A stretch of 64,000 bases of DNA from Pomacea canaliculata (Eukaryota; Mollusca; Gastropoda; Architaenioglossa; Ampullariidae), in NCBI RefSeq assembly GCF_003073045.1, contig NC_037593.1:18686812-18750811 (forward strand). Direction: 5' to 3'. The notes below the pieces were generated by a model. The model had not been told where the DNA came from. It did no database searches and saw only the letters and a program-made list of their open reading frames with translations. Position 1 is the first letter of the stretch. Every line of letters begins with the position of its first letter. Made by a program: the position numbers and the translations under genes. Shown piece by piece: positions 49,885 to 61,029 of this stretch.

Positions 49885-50240
49885 TCCAGGGGTGTGTTCT
49901 TTGTCAACAAACAAGCCGAGCTTGATCTCATTACTTCACTCAGTTTAAGTTTCTCCTCCGGCCCTTTCTGACATTTTTCAAGTTTTTCATCGATAAGAGA
50001 TTGTGTTTATAACTTTACCGTGTTTCTCTAACATTATATACATTATCTAACACAGGGAGATATCCTTACAAACAACTGTTCGATGTCGTAGCGGTTGAGA
50101 TGATGTTGGACTGGTATGACCCACCCTACAAGACTCTCAGGCGTTGAAAACCGCATCAACACAGTGGTGGCTTAGACCTTCTGAATCTTAAGAAGTTTAT
50201 ATTAAAACCATGCTTCTTGCTTTAATACAGACTGCATTTG
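49885..50240 (-). pseudogene. Decayed SAM exon upstream of gene G
   Basis: Nucleotide blocks match the family SAM exon in order: TCGTCAATAAAGGCGCTGAGC becomes TTGTCAACAAACAAGCCGAGC, followed by the CACTCAGTTTAAG, CATCGATAAGAGATT and CCGTGTTTCTCTAA blocks. Deletions and stops remove the frame. A further block (CTGTTCGATGTCGTAGCGG, about 50080) matches the start of the SAM region. Flank homology with the relic near F continues to about 50240. It lies about 190 bp before exon 1 of G, the same place as the F relic. Confidence 0.7.
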
Positions 50241-50799
50241 TTAAACACTTTTATTCCACAATACATTACAAGTATAGCACATACATACATAGAATGTTTT
50301 AAGAAGTATACATGCATACAACAACATAGTGAACACATAAGATAATATGAATACAAAGCTATTCATCTGCTACAATGTAAGCAAAAGTTTCATTTACCTG
50401 CCTTCTTTCAACACTTTCCGGACTAAAAAGGCAGATGTCACAGAAATACTGGTTAAATTTGCATAAATCATATCAGTCTGTAACATTTGCTGTATATGGC
50501 ATTTATCTCTAAGCCACCCTGTTACTTTAAAAGTTCTCTTTTTCGCGAATGATACCGTTATTTAAATGACTAAATGGGGGCCACTGCTTCTGAAAGAATA
50601 TTTGTGTGCTTTTACTAGATGCCACAAATTGTTCCACAATATATCGGGATAGTTGGATATTAAGATTAATTTATTAATGGTGCTGTCTTTCTAATGGGTG
50701 AATGACTAGTGTGTCGGTCGGGTGACTGAATGCTTCTCACCTCTTGCTCTCAGCCTCAGCTACATGCTAGCACCGACTATTTAGTAAAAATCCTTCCCC
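50241..50799. other. Intergenic, nothing recognised
   Basis: AT-rich sequence; no family exon seen. Confidence 0.45.
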
Positions 50800-50925
50800 A
50801 AGACTACTTGTCGTCAAGTATCCATTCCCGCCAGCTGGGTGGACTGGGGGAGGTGAGCTGAGTGCCTCTCAGAATGAACGTCAGCGTTGTAACCACTCAG
50901 CTCTCCTCTAAAACCTGCATTGTGT
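50800..50925 (-). mobile_element. tRNA-derived SINE head next to gene H stop
   Basis: On the minus strand GAGAGCTGAGTGGTTACAACGC resembles a tRNA A box. A related head-like stretch also lies near 50700-50760. No clear B box or 3' tail was found, so the copy is degraded or truncated. It begins about 20 bp beyond the stop codon of gene H. Confidence 0.35.
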
Positions 50926-50940
50926 TATGATAGTCATTGT

Positions 50941-51882
50941 TTATCTAGGGATGTGTCCCTCGTCAATAAAGGCGCTGAGCTTGACGATCTCTACTTCACT
51001 CAGTCTGAAATCCTCCCTCAAAGCTCTCCGAGTTATTCGTTTCAACAGTTTTCCGTCGATGAGAGATTTCTTAAACTTTTTACAGTGTTTCTCTAACCCT
51101 AGGTCCTCCAGACGTCGACACACATCGTCAACAGACAACCTTTCGATGTTGAAATGCTTAATGTGACCTTTGGCTGGTCTGGCGGACCTTGACATTGCCT
51201 GGTCAGGGACTCGGGAAGGGTTTGGTCTGCTGGACGCTGCATGCTTCGTGAAGGTTTGTGGATGTTCACTTGCTTCTCCAGGACGTGCAGACCTCAGAGG
51301 TACTCGGTGAGAAACAGGTGGCAGTGGAGGCGCCTTCGAGGATGATGGAGTAGCATCCCTTGACGAGGGTGCCACTGGGCGACTGGGAAGAGGCGGCGGA
51401 GGTGTCGCCAATGCTTTTGTGGAAGATTCAGATTTGAATTCCTTTGATGGGGGCGCCACTTCCGGCCGATACGGAATAGGTGGGGAGACATTCCATTCTG
51501 TCGATCCCTTCAGGTGAGCTTTTGCGATGACATCCCTTGACGAAGAGATTGACCGAAGGGTCTGCACAGCAGGGTTAGTTCTCCACGTTGAAGAAATTCC
51601 TTTCAAGTTTCCTTCTGTTGGAAAATCTTTCACGGCATCAAAGTGAGACTGAGGGAGATGGTACATGTGAGTGTCTCTGTTTGGGGGCCACAGTGTCTCG
51701 TACTGAGGCCTCTCCAGGTCTCTTCTTGTCTGCAGGTCCTTCACATGTCCATCGTCTTGTGGCTGACGTGGCACTTTGATCAGGATGTTTATGAATGTGT
51801 CCTCATCTATGTAATCGGGAATATCAGTTTCCTTCATGATCGGGGCTTTTCTGCTAACAAAAGCGAGTTCTGCAATAATAAC

Positions 51883-51951
<69 letters not shown>

Positions 51952-53387
51952 ATATCATCCTCATCATCATTGTTATCATCATCTTATATGGTATGTGAGA
52001 AAGAATATAATATACACTATAAGACATTGGTTTCTTTCTTTTTCTTGATATAATCCCCATCATGTGTTTGTCTGTGCGTCTGACTATGCGATGTGTGTAA
52101 GAGAAATGCACGACTAGATGTAATTCACTTACCTTTGAAAAAAGGATCTTCCGGAAGAGAGAACTTCTCAGCAGTCTCCACATAAGTCTTAAGGAGACCT
52201 CTGAACCTCTCCTGACGCCCACTTTCTCCTTGGATTCCTTTCACCAGTGAAATTCCCAACTGCCGCAGTCGGCAGGGCAAAGAAACGACTTGGTTTGTGA
52301 CCTGTCCGTCTGAGTTAAAATATAAAATAAGTTCTGTGGGAAAGAGCGACAAGGTGTGCGTATAGACCTGTATATATATATATGTTAGTGCGTTTGTGTG
52401 TTTTTATGTATGATTGATTTGTACGTGCAATGTGTTCAAGAAAGTCTTACCTTCATTTCCAATCAACAAACAGCAGATGAAAGGCTCCAGGTACACCGAC
52501 ACGAGTGTCAGGTCTCCGAAGTACTCGTGTGTCCTGTAGCTGCGGTCCACGATGAAGAGCAGGTCCTCCTTCTGGGCAAAGCTCAGCCTCACGGGAAGGG
52601 TCATCGTCTTCACTACATCGTCAAGCTTCGTCGCCTTGTCTTCGCCTTTTGTACAGGAGCAAAGTCAAATAAACTGATTACTGAATACCACTAAAGCTAA
52701 TACTAATTTTTGACCGAGAGACTACTTTCACATACCCTGCAAGACAATAAAAACAGTCACTGAAATGGAACAGATTTGTTTGTAAGAAACATTCATTTCT
52801 GATGAGGAAGATAAAAAATATATACATTAAATGAACATAACAAGCAAGAACAACCTCTTACGAAATAAAGTCCACAATTATGTGAGCCACGAAGACTAGT
52901 CACCACTGTTCACGCTGCTGTTACAATGTAATACAACCATCGACATGTAAATAAAACTTTACTAGATAAACACATTTGCCAGCTCAAACACATCTCAAGT
53001 ACCATTAACTCTGAAGAGAATGGGCGATAACAATGGAAGACTCAGTGTCCTGTCTTGAGAGTCGTGTAACAGCACTCTTCTTTGAAAAGCCCTCTGGAAG
53101 GCAAACAGCATCTGCAACAAATGTTAAAAAGGAAATGAAGTTCTTGATTTGCCGCATGCAATAAAATCTGTTTTCAAGAAAGGAAATGGAAGCATTCTTA
53201 CCTCCCCGGTCTCGAACTTTTCCATGTGGTTAACCCGAGGTCCGCTAGAGTTGCGGTAGAAGCCGGAAGTGACGGAGAGAAGCAAGGGCAAGTCACCTGC
53301 CATTCCGTTGAAGACATTTCTGACAGTGAACATTCTAGACATCTTCCAGGTGAACATCGGCTTTGTCATTGCAGGCCGTGTGTCGTC
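50941..53387 (-). CDS. Gene H: CABIT-SAM (GAREM-like) protein; first exon not certain
   Basis: Exons 53202-53387, 53003-53111, 52451-52645, 52133-52309 and 50941-51869 give 1596 bp, 531 residues, in the E subtype (exon 2 starts DDTRPAMTKPMFTWKMSRM). The CABIT region covers about residues 1-220. The long linker has QYETLWPPNRDTHMYHLP and several proline blocks (TPPPPLPSRP; PPLPPVSHRVPLRS). The SAM domain is the last 70 residues, ending FIDEGHIPR. The acceptor at 53387/53388 demands an upstream exon. One candidate on the minus strand is 56000-55962 (ATG, 13 codons, gtaagt donor, phase 0), but it has no paralogue support. Intron 1 shares the TTTGATAAGGG block with F and G near 53848. Confidence 0.82.
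51888..51978. repeat. (ATC)n microsatellite in gene H intron
   Basis: A run of about 25 ATC units with a few changes lies in the intron between the last two exons of gene H. It reads as poly-His, poly-Ser or poly-Met in different frames, which has no coding meaning here. Confidence 0.95.
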
Positions 53388-53962
53388 CTGACACAGAAAA
53401 GGAGGGAATGGATGAAACTGTGTCATTCTGGCCCTCGCGTACTTCTCAATTTACTGTCAAACAGGTGCACGAACACACACACACAATGAAGGGTAGTCTC
53501 GGGAATCTTTTGTCGTTGTGGAAGAAGCTGACGTATAGTCATTTAGACATATATAGAAATAGTTTGTATAGACTTACAGACCTGTAGACTATACGCTTTC
53601 GTGTTAAATACATTGTCTAGAATTAGAACTCTGTACACTGTACACCATTTCACTGTGTGTGTGTGTGTGAGGGAGAGAGCGAAAGTGAAAGTCATACATA
53701 TTTCAGTGATGCACCGGCTGGTTCTGTACATATGTGAAGTATTGAAGAAAAATATGCTACACACACTACTGTGAGTCCGTCTGACTGGCTAATATATATA
53801 TAATACAGTCACACATACTTCCCTAACTGCGTGAAGACAAGGAAGTTTGATAAGGGAATGAACAGATTTGGATTCATTCTTTCTACAGTGCATGCTCTCA
53901 CCTGTCGTCTGCTAGACAATATGTAATAAAGCCGCCAACCTGACCAAATGTCAGCCGATATG

Positions 53963-54070
53963 CAGTGTTGTCCATAGGAATGGGAATCCCATGGGAATCC
54001 CATGGGAAACGTCCCATGGGACGGGATGGGATGGGACAGCACACATTTGTATTTCCCATGGTAGTCGATA
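53963..54070. mobile_element. Small hAT-like repeat copy 1 (CAGTGTTGTCCATAGG)
   Basis: The left end CAGTGTTGTCCATAGG is the same as that of the second copy at 54192. It is followed by CCCATGGGAATCCCATGGG palindromes and GGGATGGGAC repeats. The right end is not clear and may be lost. Confidence 0.5.
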
Positions 54071-54191
54071 CTTGATATTGCAAAATAAATTTACTGTTAT
54101 TTCATTCATCAAGGATTTAAATCTTTCCTCTGAATCATCTATTGTATGTGAAGTAGCAGGAATTATAGAACAAAAGCCGAAAAGTGGTTTT

Positions 54192-54330
54192 CAGTGTTGT
54201 CCATAGGATTGTTAATACCATGGGAATCCCATGGGAAACATCCCGTGGGATGGGACGGGATGGGACAGGAATAAATTGCCATGGGACGGGATGGGACGGG
54301 ATAGAAAAATATGTCCCATGGACAACCCTG
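54192..54330. mobile_element. Small hAT-like repeat copy 2
   Basis: It starts CAGTGTTGTCCATAGG and ends CCCATGGACAACCCTG, inverted termini of about 15 bp with few mismatches. The inside is built from GGGATGGGAC and CCATGGGA repeats. The flanks GTGGTTTT and GTGTTTAC agree at five of eight positions, so the 8-bp duplication is uncertain. Confidence 0.5.
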
Positions 54331-57071
54331 GTGTTTACCCTCTCTGTGAATGCGATGTTTGTATATCGAGAAGGTGTGTTCACTTGTTGTTTTGTTTGGA
54401 AATTACATCTTGTTTTACTCAATAAGAAGAAAATCCCACCCCAGTAGTCCTTTAAACAGTTTTTAAACCGACTCCACTGGTTGTGTGCGTCTAAATTGCG
54501 AAATCCACCCATCGTATGGCTTCATTTTACCTCCTTACACCATCTCCCTCCTGTTTTCTTTGCTCGCTTACAGTTATCATGGTATGGAAAAATAATGAAA
54601 ATACAAAGTAATTTGTTCTGTGTGTACATTTTCGTCTATAAAATTCTCAACCATAAGCTATGAGGGGAGATAAATACTTGTACCGTGTATTTCGAGTATA
54701 CTGCACACTTACACAAGGGAGACTTTCATTCTTTCTTTTCTACATATTGTGACAAAAATATCCTCGCCATCATATTGTTTGATTAACAATGATAGTTTCC
54801 AGTCATAATCTTTCATTAGACTTTGACTTTCCTTCCATTGATGCCATCCGTGTTTGTAGTCATCCATGTAGAGAACTTACATTCTGAGGCCATAATTGTT
54901 TCCAAATCACAGGCAAATCACATGCATGCAACCTTTTGTTATCTTCCATTTTTTCACAGTTGTTGAAAACCTTCCTATGTTAGATGCTGCAGATGCCTAT
55001 AACATCCCGGTTATCTTAACGTATTTCCACGGTTTGTGTAAACCCCCAATAAATATTTACCTGCCATCTGGCAACATGCCGTTTTGTCTTGATGAATATA
55101 TGAAGTAAGCGAGGGAGGGGTGACAGAAGAAGTGATTGAATGAGAGACTGAAAGAAAATGAGAGGGAGAGAAGTACGAATGAGGTCGTATGGAATTTGCA
55201 TGCATTGTCTTTAAGTACACATGAAAATCATATCAGCTGCGACATCGACTGGGTCCAGTCAATTCAATAACCTGTGGAGGTGAGAGCAGAAAATTTCCCA
55301 TCAGCCAGCACGCACAGGAAGCGAACCTCACACACGAAGGACAGCTCTCCAGGCAAACGACTTGGTATGATGGGAGGGATGCTGGCTTTATCGTGATGCC
55401 CCAGGCTACGACTGTCTGGTTCTCCGCTAACCTTTGACACTTAGCATTTAGCACAGAAAAGTGCGAAAAATCGATTTGTAAGCACTTTTCAAGAGGCCAT
55501 TAAAGTGATAATCCCTGCGTTTACTGGAAGATGCTGCACGCGGTAGGAAGCAATTTATTTTGCGTTCACCCCTAGGCTTGGAGATGTGCTGCCGACCGGC
55601 CCGAGACTAACGGTCCCTACTGCTTTATGAGGGAGTGGCTTCCTCTGGAAGGTCCTCTTACAGGATCTTCAAACCAATGCTCTATGAGTCTGGCATCAGT
55701 GAAGATGCGGGAATAAGCTATATTTAACCCCTAGACACCTTCATGAGATTCACGATTGTCATTCCCTCCCATAAGGGACAACAGTAACAAGTACAACACC
55801 CATAGTCGTTCTCCTTCAACATTTCGTGTACCTTGTCTGCAGTCAATCACTCACCCATAAACCTGAAAATGATTACTTGAGTGAGCACACTGATTTCACA
55901 AAGGTAATGGAAGAGAAAAGTTGCAGGAAATAGCAAATATCACTGAGAAAATGGAACTTACTAGATAGGTTTGAATAACGATCTTCACCATTTGTGACAT
56001 TAAAAATAGGAACAAGAACCCGTCGAGCCTGGGAAAGATCCCGAAATCTCTCATGATGACCTTCTCCCTTCGTTCATGCACTAATATGAACATCGAAGAT
56101 GGACGATAATAGGTATTTGCTGATTTGATCCTTCGACTAGTTTTAATTAAAGTGCAAATTTGCAAGAAAATATTTTTTTCCTACTCAAGTTCTCGTTGGG
56201 GTTTTTTTTGCACTATTTATTAATAACAGTAATAGCTAAAGGATTCTTTTCTCACTTCGGACATTACATATGATTGTGGAACGACACAAGTTTTCTTGTT
56301 GTTGTCATTATTATTATCATTAATTTCTCTCTCGTGTCTCTCACTTACTCCCACTCTCTCCTACCTAGAGGAAGAACTGTGTTTTCTGGCAGGTGGGTTT
56401 GACGAAAAATGTGCTCACATTTACTTCTAAACTACAGCAACGAATTGAATCTTTGTGAATAAGTGTTCACGTAGAGTTTATCGTTTTGACACAGGGACTA
56501 CATTGTTGCGTGTTGTACTTTAGAGATAATTTCTACTTTTTTGTAAGTGTTATAAACTTTGATCTGAACTAAAGGTGTGGTAACCTGGCTGAGATAAAAG
56601 TGTTCATTAGTGTTCATTATTACGACAAAGATGTGCAACAATATCGATCTTCCATTGTTTTTTGCGTTGGTACACTTTACCTTAATAAGACTTCATAACA
56701 CAAACAATATGCTCACACTTCAAACCCCATTACAAATGCTACTAGCGCACCCATGACTGCGTGAAACCAAACCTGTTTGGTAAATAAAGATGTTTATTCA
56801 TTTGTAGTTCTTCAATCTTAGCAGGCAATGCTCAACAAACAGAGCAGTACATTATTGTAGGTCTATGGTATGTCCAAGTCGCCTCTCTGTAGTACCCGAG
56901 AAAACTAAGGCATCGGTGCGTCAGCAGAGAGTATGGATAACATATCCATAACCATGGATAACCAATCCACGCTCCTGGCGCCGCCACAGGAAATAGTTCA
57001 AAGTTCATCAAGCGTGACTCCCGCGGCGAGTTCTCACGAGAAGTGGACGAGCCCTGTAGCCACGAGAAGTA
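54331..57071. other. Intergenic or intron 1 of gene H; no clear gene
   Basis: No exon of the family is supported apart from the weak candidate 55962-56000. No RNA gene was recognised. Confidence 0.4.
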
Positions 57072-58559
57072 CAGTGTTCCCTCGTTTATCGCGGGGGATA
57101 GGTGCCATGATCAGCCGCGATAAACGAATTTCCGCGAAGTAGGGACATACATGCAATAATAATATATACATTATGCAGGGCTTCTGCTAAGGCTAAATTC
57201 TTTGGGGTCCCAGGGACCCCTTCTTCAGATTTCTAAGGGGTCCCAGGCTAACTCTAAGTGGTCCCTTTACAAAGTTGAAAAAAAATCAACAAATCAACTA
57301 CTTTGTTCAACTGCCTTTCAGGCACACAAAGCACTGTAATGTCTAGTCAGAAACGGCGAGATTTCTGTGCCATGAAGTCTGTGCAAACATCTGTGATGAG
57401 CTTATGCTCATTGTACTTGGGTGCTCACTTTCTTTCCATTTCTAAGGCAATGAATTTAACCACGCTGTCAACGACATCTTTGAAATAAGTTAAATAAGCT
57501 GCACCTGGTGGTGGATGCGAGAGGATGTATGAAAGTATGAATGCCTCAGATGCCATCATTCAAGAGGAAGTTCTCGACCGTAACCTGGCAATTAATAAGT
57601 TAGTGAGAACTAGAGTTGTAAGAAACACCAACGAGCTAAAAGTATAAAAGTTGAGATAAAAAAAAAACTGGTGCAAGGTAGAAAAGCAAACCTCGGCAAC
57701 ACGTGGCGCCCACAGCTCAGTGACATTCAGTGGATTCTGAATGTTACGTAAATCATGAGATGAAGGGGGATCGAAGGTGTTTGAAACTGTACAAATAAAT
57801 GAAATGAATTTCAGTTGCAAACTATATTTAGCAATAAAACGCCTTTCTCAGCCGATGGCAGTCCGCACCTCGTGTACTCCTACCTTCCATCGCACGGACG
57901 ATACCCCTCATCCCCCCGGTGGGAAGATATCGGCCTTTAATGGAACTCTTCTTGGTAAGGGAAAACAAACTCAGTGCAAGGGAAGTTACTCTCGCCTTCC
58001 AGCAGACGACAACAATAGGTTGGTCTCCGACGTCAGACACTATACTTACCCAATTTTGTATCTGTTCTTCGCCCATTGACGAAAATTGAAGGGGTCCTCC
58101 GAACTTTTAATGCGTACTGTACGCAATTTTTTGCGTAAGCAGAAGCCCTGTTACATGTAAAACAATATCATGTTAGTGTAAAGGAATATATTAATCATGG
58201 TATTAATACAGTACAATAACAAATAAGTGTAAAAAATTATAACTTTACTCAGAGAAACCCAAAAAACTGATGTGAACTGGCTGCGAGATGGGAGATAACA
58301 ACCATGCCTCGTCGCTTACGCATAGCAATGGATTTCTCATACACAATTATTTCTTTCGTCTGTCTATCTACAAAATAACCATGGTATTTTAATAGAAATA
58401 CTAATACAGCTTCATTTTTTGTCTTTTTCCTGTTGAAATATCTCTGGTATTTTGTAGAAGCGCGGAAGTATCATCGATACTTCACTCAAAAAAAAACCAA
58501 AAAAACCGCGAAGTAGTGAATCCGCGATATATGAACCGCGAAGTAGCGAGGGAACACTG
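57072..58559. mobile_element. Tc1/mariner-pogo-like DNA element with TA duplication
   Basis: Inverted termini CAGTGTTCCCTCG...CGCGG (57072) and CCGCG...CGAGGGAACACTG (58559) are flanked by TA at 57070-57071 and 58560-58561. Subterminal CCGCGAAGTAG repeats occur at both ends. No transposase is found. The right arm contains three or more copies of the CGCGAAGTAG block. A second element (57176-58150) is inserted in it; without that insert it would be about 510 bp. Confidence 0.75.
57176..58150. mobile_element. Second DNA element nested inside the pogo-like element
   Basis: It begins CAGGGCTTCTGCTAAGGC and ends GCGTAAGCAGAAGCCCTG. The 13-bp termini CAGGGCTTCTGCT are perfect inverted repeats. CAGGG termini point to hAT, but the 8-bp flanks (ACATTATG and TTACATGT) do not match, so the family is unsure. 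The internal frames are short and show no transposase domain. Confidence 0.65.
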
Positions 58560-58561
58560 TA

Positions 58562-59459
58562 ACTGGGTAAACCTACGGGGCAAATACGGATAGAAAGTGC
58601 TCGTTTGTCAAGATGATTAGTTAGACCTTCACTTCTTTCTCATCTTCTCTAGATATTACGACTTGCGAGACAGGTAAAATCACCGCAAAATATTATGTCT
58701 TCACTGTTCAGATTCAAACTTATGCTGTTGCTGTCAGACACTACAATACTATGTCTGGCAGGCTGACTGACACATCCCCTCCCAGACTTGTGCCTGCTAG
58801 CAGGAACACTGAGTCACAACGTGAGACAGCCGTAGACAGAACGTAGCTCCGAGCACAGACTTTGTCCTTAGTCAACAGCTGCTGGTTGGCGATGACTCGT
58901 CGCGCCCTTCTCTCAAACTGCTCTCTCTTTTTCTTCTCCCCTCAACCTCTTGTCCTCCCTTTGTATATCTCCCGGTAGGGGTAATGTGCCATGTTTCCAG
59001 GATGTCCTATAAACACAGATGGGACAACACAGACAGCGGTTCACGTGCTCTAGCCCAGATGTCAACAAATCACGTGCAGTCCGCAGGTTGCGAGACTCAC
59101 CATGACCAGAGCTCGTGCTCACCTGTGTGCAAGCTACGAAAAGACTTCTCGCCAGGTCAATTCTGTGCAGAGCTGCACGACTGTAAATCATCAAACTACA
59201 CTTTCTAGCAAAGGTACGATGACTAAATTTAGTCATTACAATTGTTATAGGTCAAGGAATAACCACTTTGTTACTCTGTGTAGTCCTCGGAGCACAGTGA
59301 ACAATACCTGCTTTGTTCATGCATTTGTGTGTATTGGTTTCTGTCTCGGGGTGTATGTGTTTGTGTGTGTACATTTATCCATTAAGTCTTCATGTCAGGA
59401 AACAGTGTTTTGGTCTTTACAATTAATAAATAGAATTTAAACTACATGTATTTCTTTAT
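58562..59459. other. Intergenic, nothing recognised
   Basis: Only short frames without recognised domains. Confidence 0.45.
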
Positions 59460-60350
59460 TATATGAAATATTTAATTTTCTGCAATGACAATTATTACCT
59501 GCACTCATAGGATTCACTTCCCACCACATACATTCACAGGCACACACACACAGGCGCATATACACACTGAGACTCACACACAGTTTGGAACCAAGATTAA
59601 TGGAGGAATTTACATGCCTGGTTTAGACAAAGAATATGAGAAATATGTTGATCAGTCGAGTACCGTATTTGCACATTTAATGAGTAATGCAGTACAGTCT
59701 ACAGCTAAGTAAACTCTTAACTCCCCTTATTCCTAGGTTGTCATGTGCTTTCTTTAATGTTACTCATGAACTCTGACCTTCTATTCATGATAATAATTGA
59801 CTCTTTTCATTCTTTGGTGCTATACAGATACTATCAATCTAGGTGCTCTTAAACTATTACACGTGGTCTAGAATTGAAGGAATTTGGTCAGAATGTTTAT
59901 TGTATATGGGTTTACAGTTACCTCAAAATACCATTGCTTTATTAATGTGTGCTCTTCATCATTTACAGATAGCAGGTTTGGTAAACCAGCCTTTAAAACC
60001 AGGTCAGGTCAGCCCGTAAGGTAAGTGGCACCAAACTTAATATAGACATTTTTGATTAAAATTGAGGATTCCTTTCATTCAATGACATATTTAAATTTCC
60101 TTGAATAAGAACTGTTACCCGCACTCCACAACACATCTCTTCAACTCCCTTGACACATGTATTTTAGTAATTTCACTTGCAATGTCACCTTTCAAGGATT
60201 ATAATAATGTAGACACATTGATTTCATGTAACTGCTTTTGCAATTAAGATTTAGTGTTTGTGTATTTAGATTGTCACTTTATTGAATGACATAGTTGAGT
60301 TCCATTGAATGACAATTGTTATCTGCATTTGTTGCATTCACTTCAAAGCG
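59460..60350. repeat. Three dispersed copies of a 60-70 bp block
   Basis: Copies at about 59465-59525, 60080-60140 and 60280-60345 share ATGACATA...TTAAATTTC and AATGACAATTRTTACCTGCA-type text in the same direction. They are followed by CA-rich tracts in two cases. Spacing is irregular. Confidence 0.5.
59969..60020 (+). other. Exon-like segment with acceptor and donor
   Basis: CATTTACAG precedes and GTAAGTGG follows a 52-bp stretch that is open in one frame (GKPAFKTRSGQPV). There is no matching partner exon, so this is only a candidate. Confidence 0.2.
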
Positions 60351-60609
60351 CGCATGCAAGCACACACACACACAAATACATAGGCACTCAACTACTTCTT
60401 CCACTACTTGCATGGTGATTGGCTTTGGAAGGAACTGCCTCTAGGTTTTTTGTGGGAATTTCACTCTTTTATCCATCAAGCCACCTCATTTTTTCACTAT
60501 GGATAATGGTGTATAGTAATTGGCAGCACATATTTACACAATGATATTAGCTTACACAATGCTTTTTGGTTGCATTATATTAGCCACAGTTGTACTTTTC
60601 TCTTTTATG

Positions 60610-61025
60610 TTTTCAGGTTATTCCCATTCCTTCCTTTTCCACCAACCTCACTCCTTGCTTCCCACACCATATACTTCATCAATTATCTTCTTTAATCCCA
60701 GACAAATTCTTTTTCCCTCTTGTCATCATTTCATCATTTCCAACCTCTTCCCTTCCCACAAACCTTCCAATAGCCTCCATATTTTGCCCTTCTACACATT
60801 TGCTTCACACCAATTTCCAAACCTTCTCAACTTTTCACCTCTACCTCTCACACTTTGTTACCATCCAACTCCCTCTCTCTCCTTCCCTTACAAATCCAAC
60901 TTTACCCCTTTCTCCACCCCTTTATTACCTTTTCCTTTCCATCAAACCTTTCCTATCTCTTCCTTCCACTTACCACCCCTTCATTCACCTTCTCTTCCTT
61001 CTCAACCCTTACTGCCTTCCAACCT
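60610..61025 (+). other. Tract almost free of G on the plus strand
   Basis: About 415 bp consist nearly entirely of C, T and A; G appears only a handful of times. It borders the satellite array. Two frames are open through it because stop codons TAG and TGA need G. It may be a degenerate simple-sequence tract. Confidence 0.7.
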
Positions 61026-61029
61026 TCCC

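Noticed and set aside
51836..52053. Poly-His or poly-Ser protein
   Set aside because: Translation of the (ATC)n microsatellite inside an intron of gene H.
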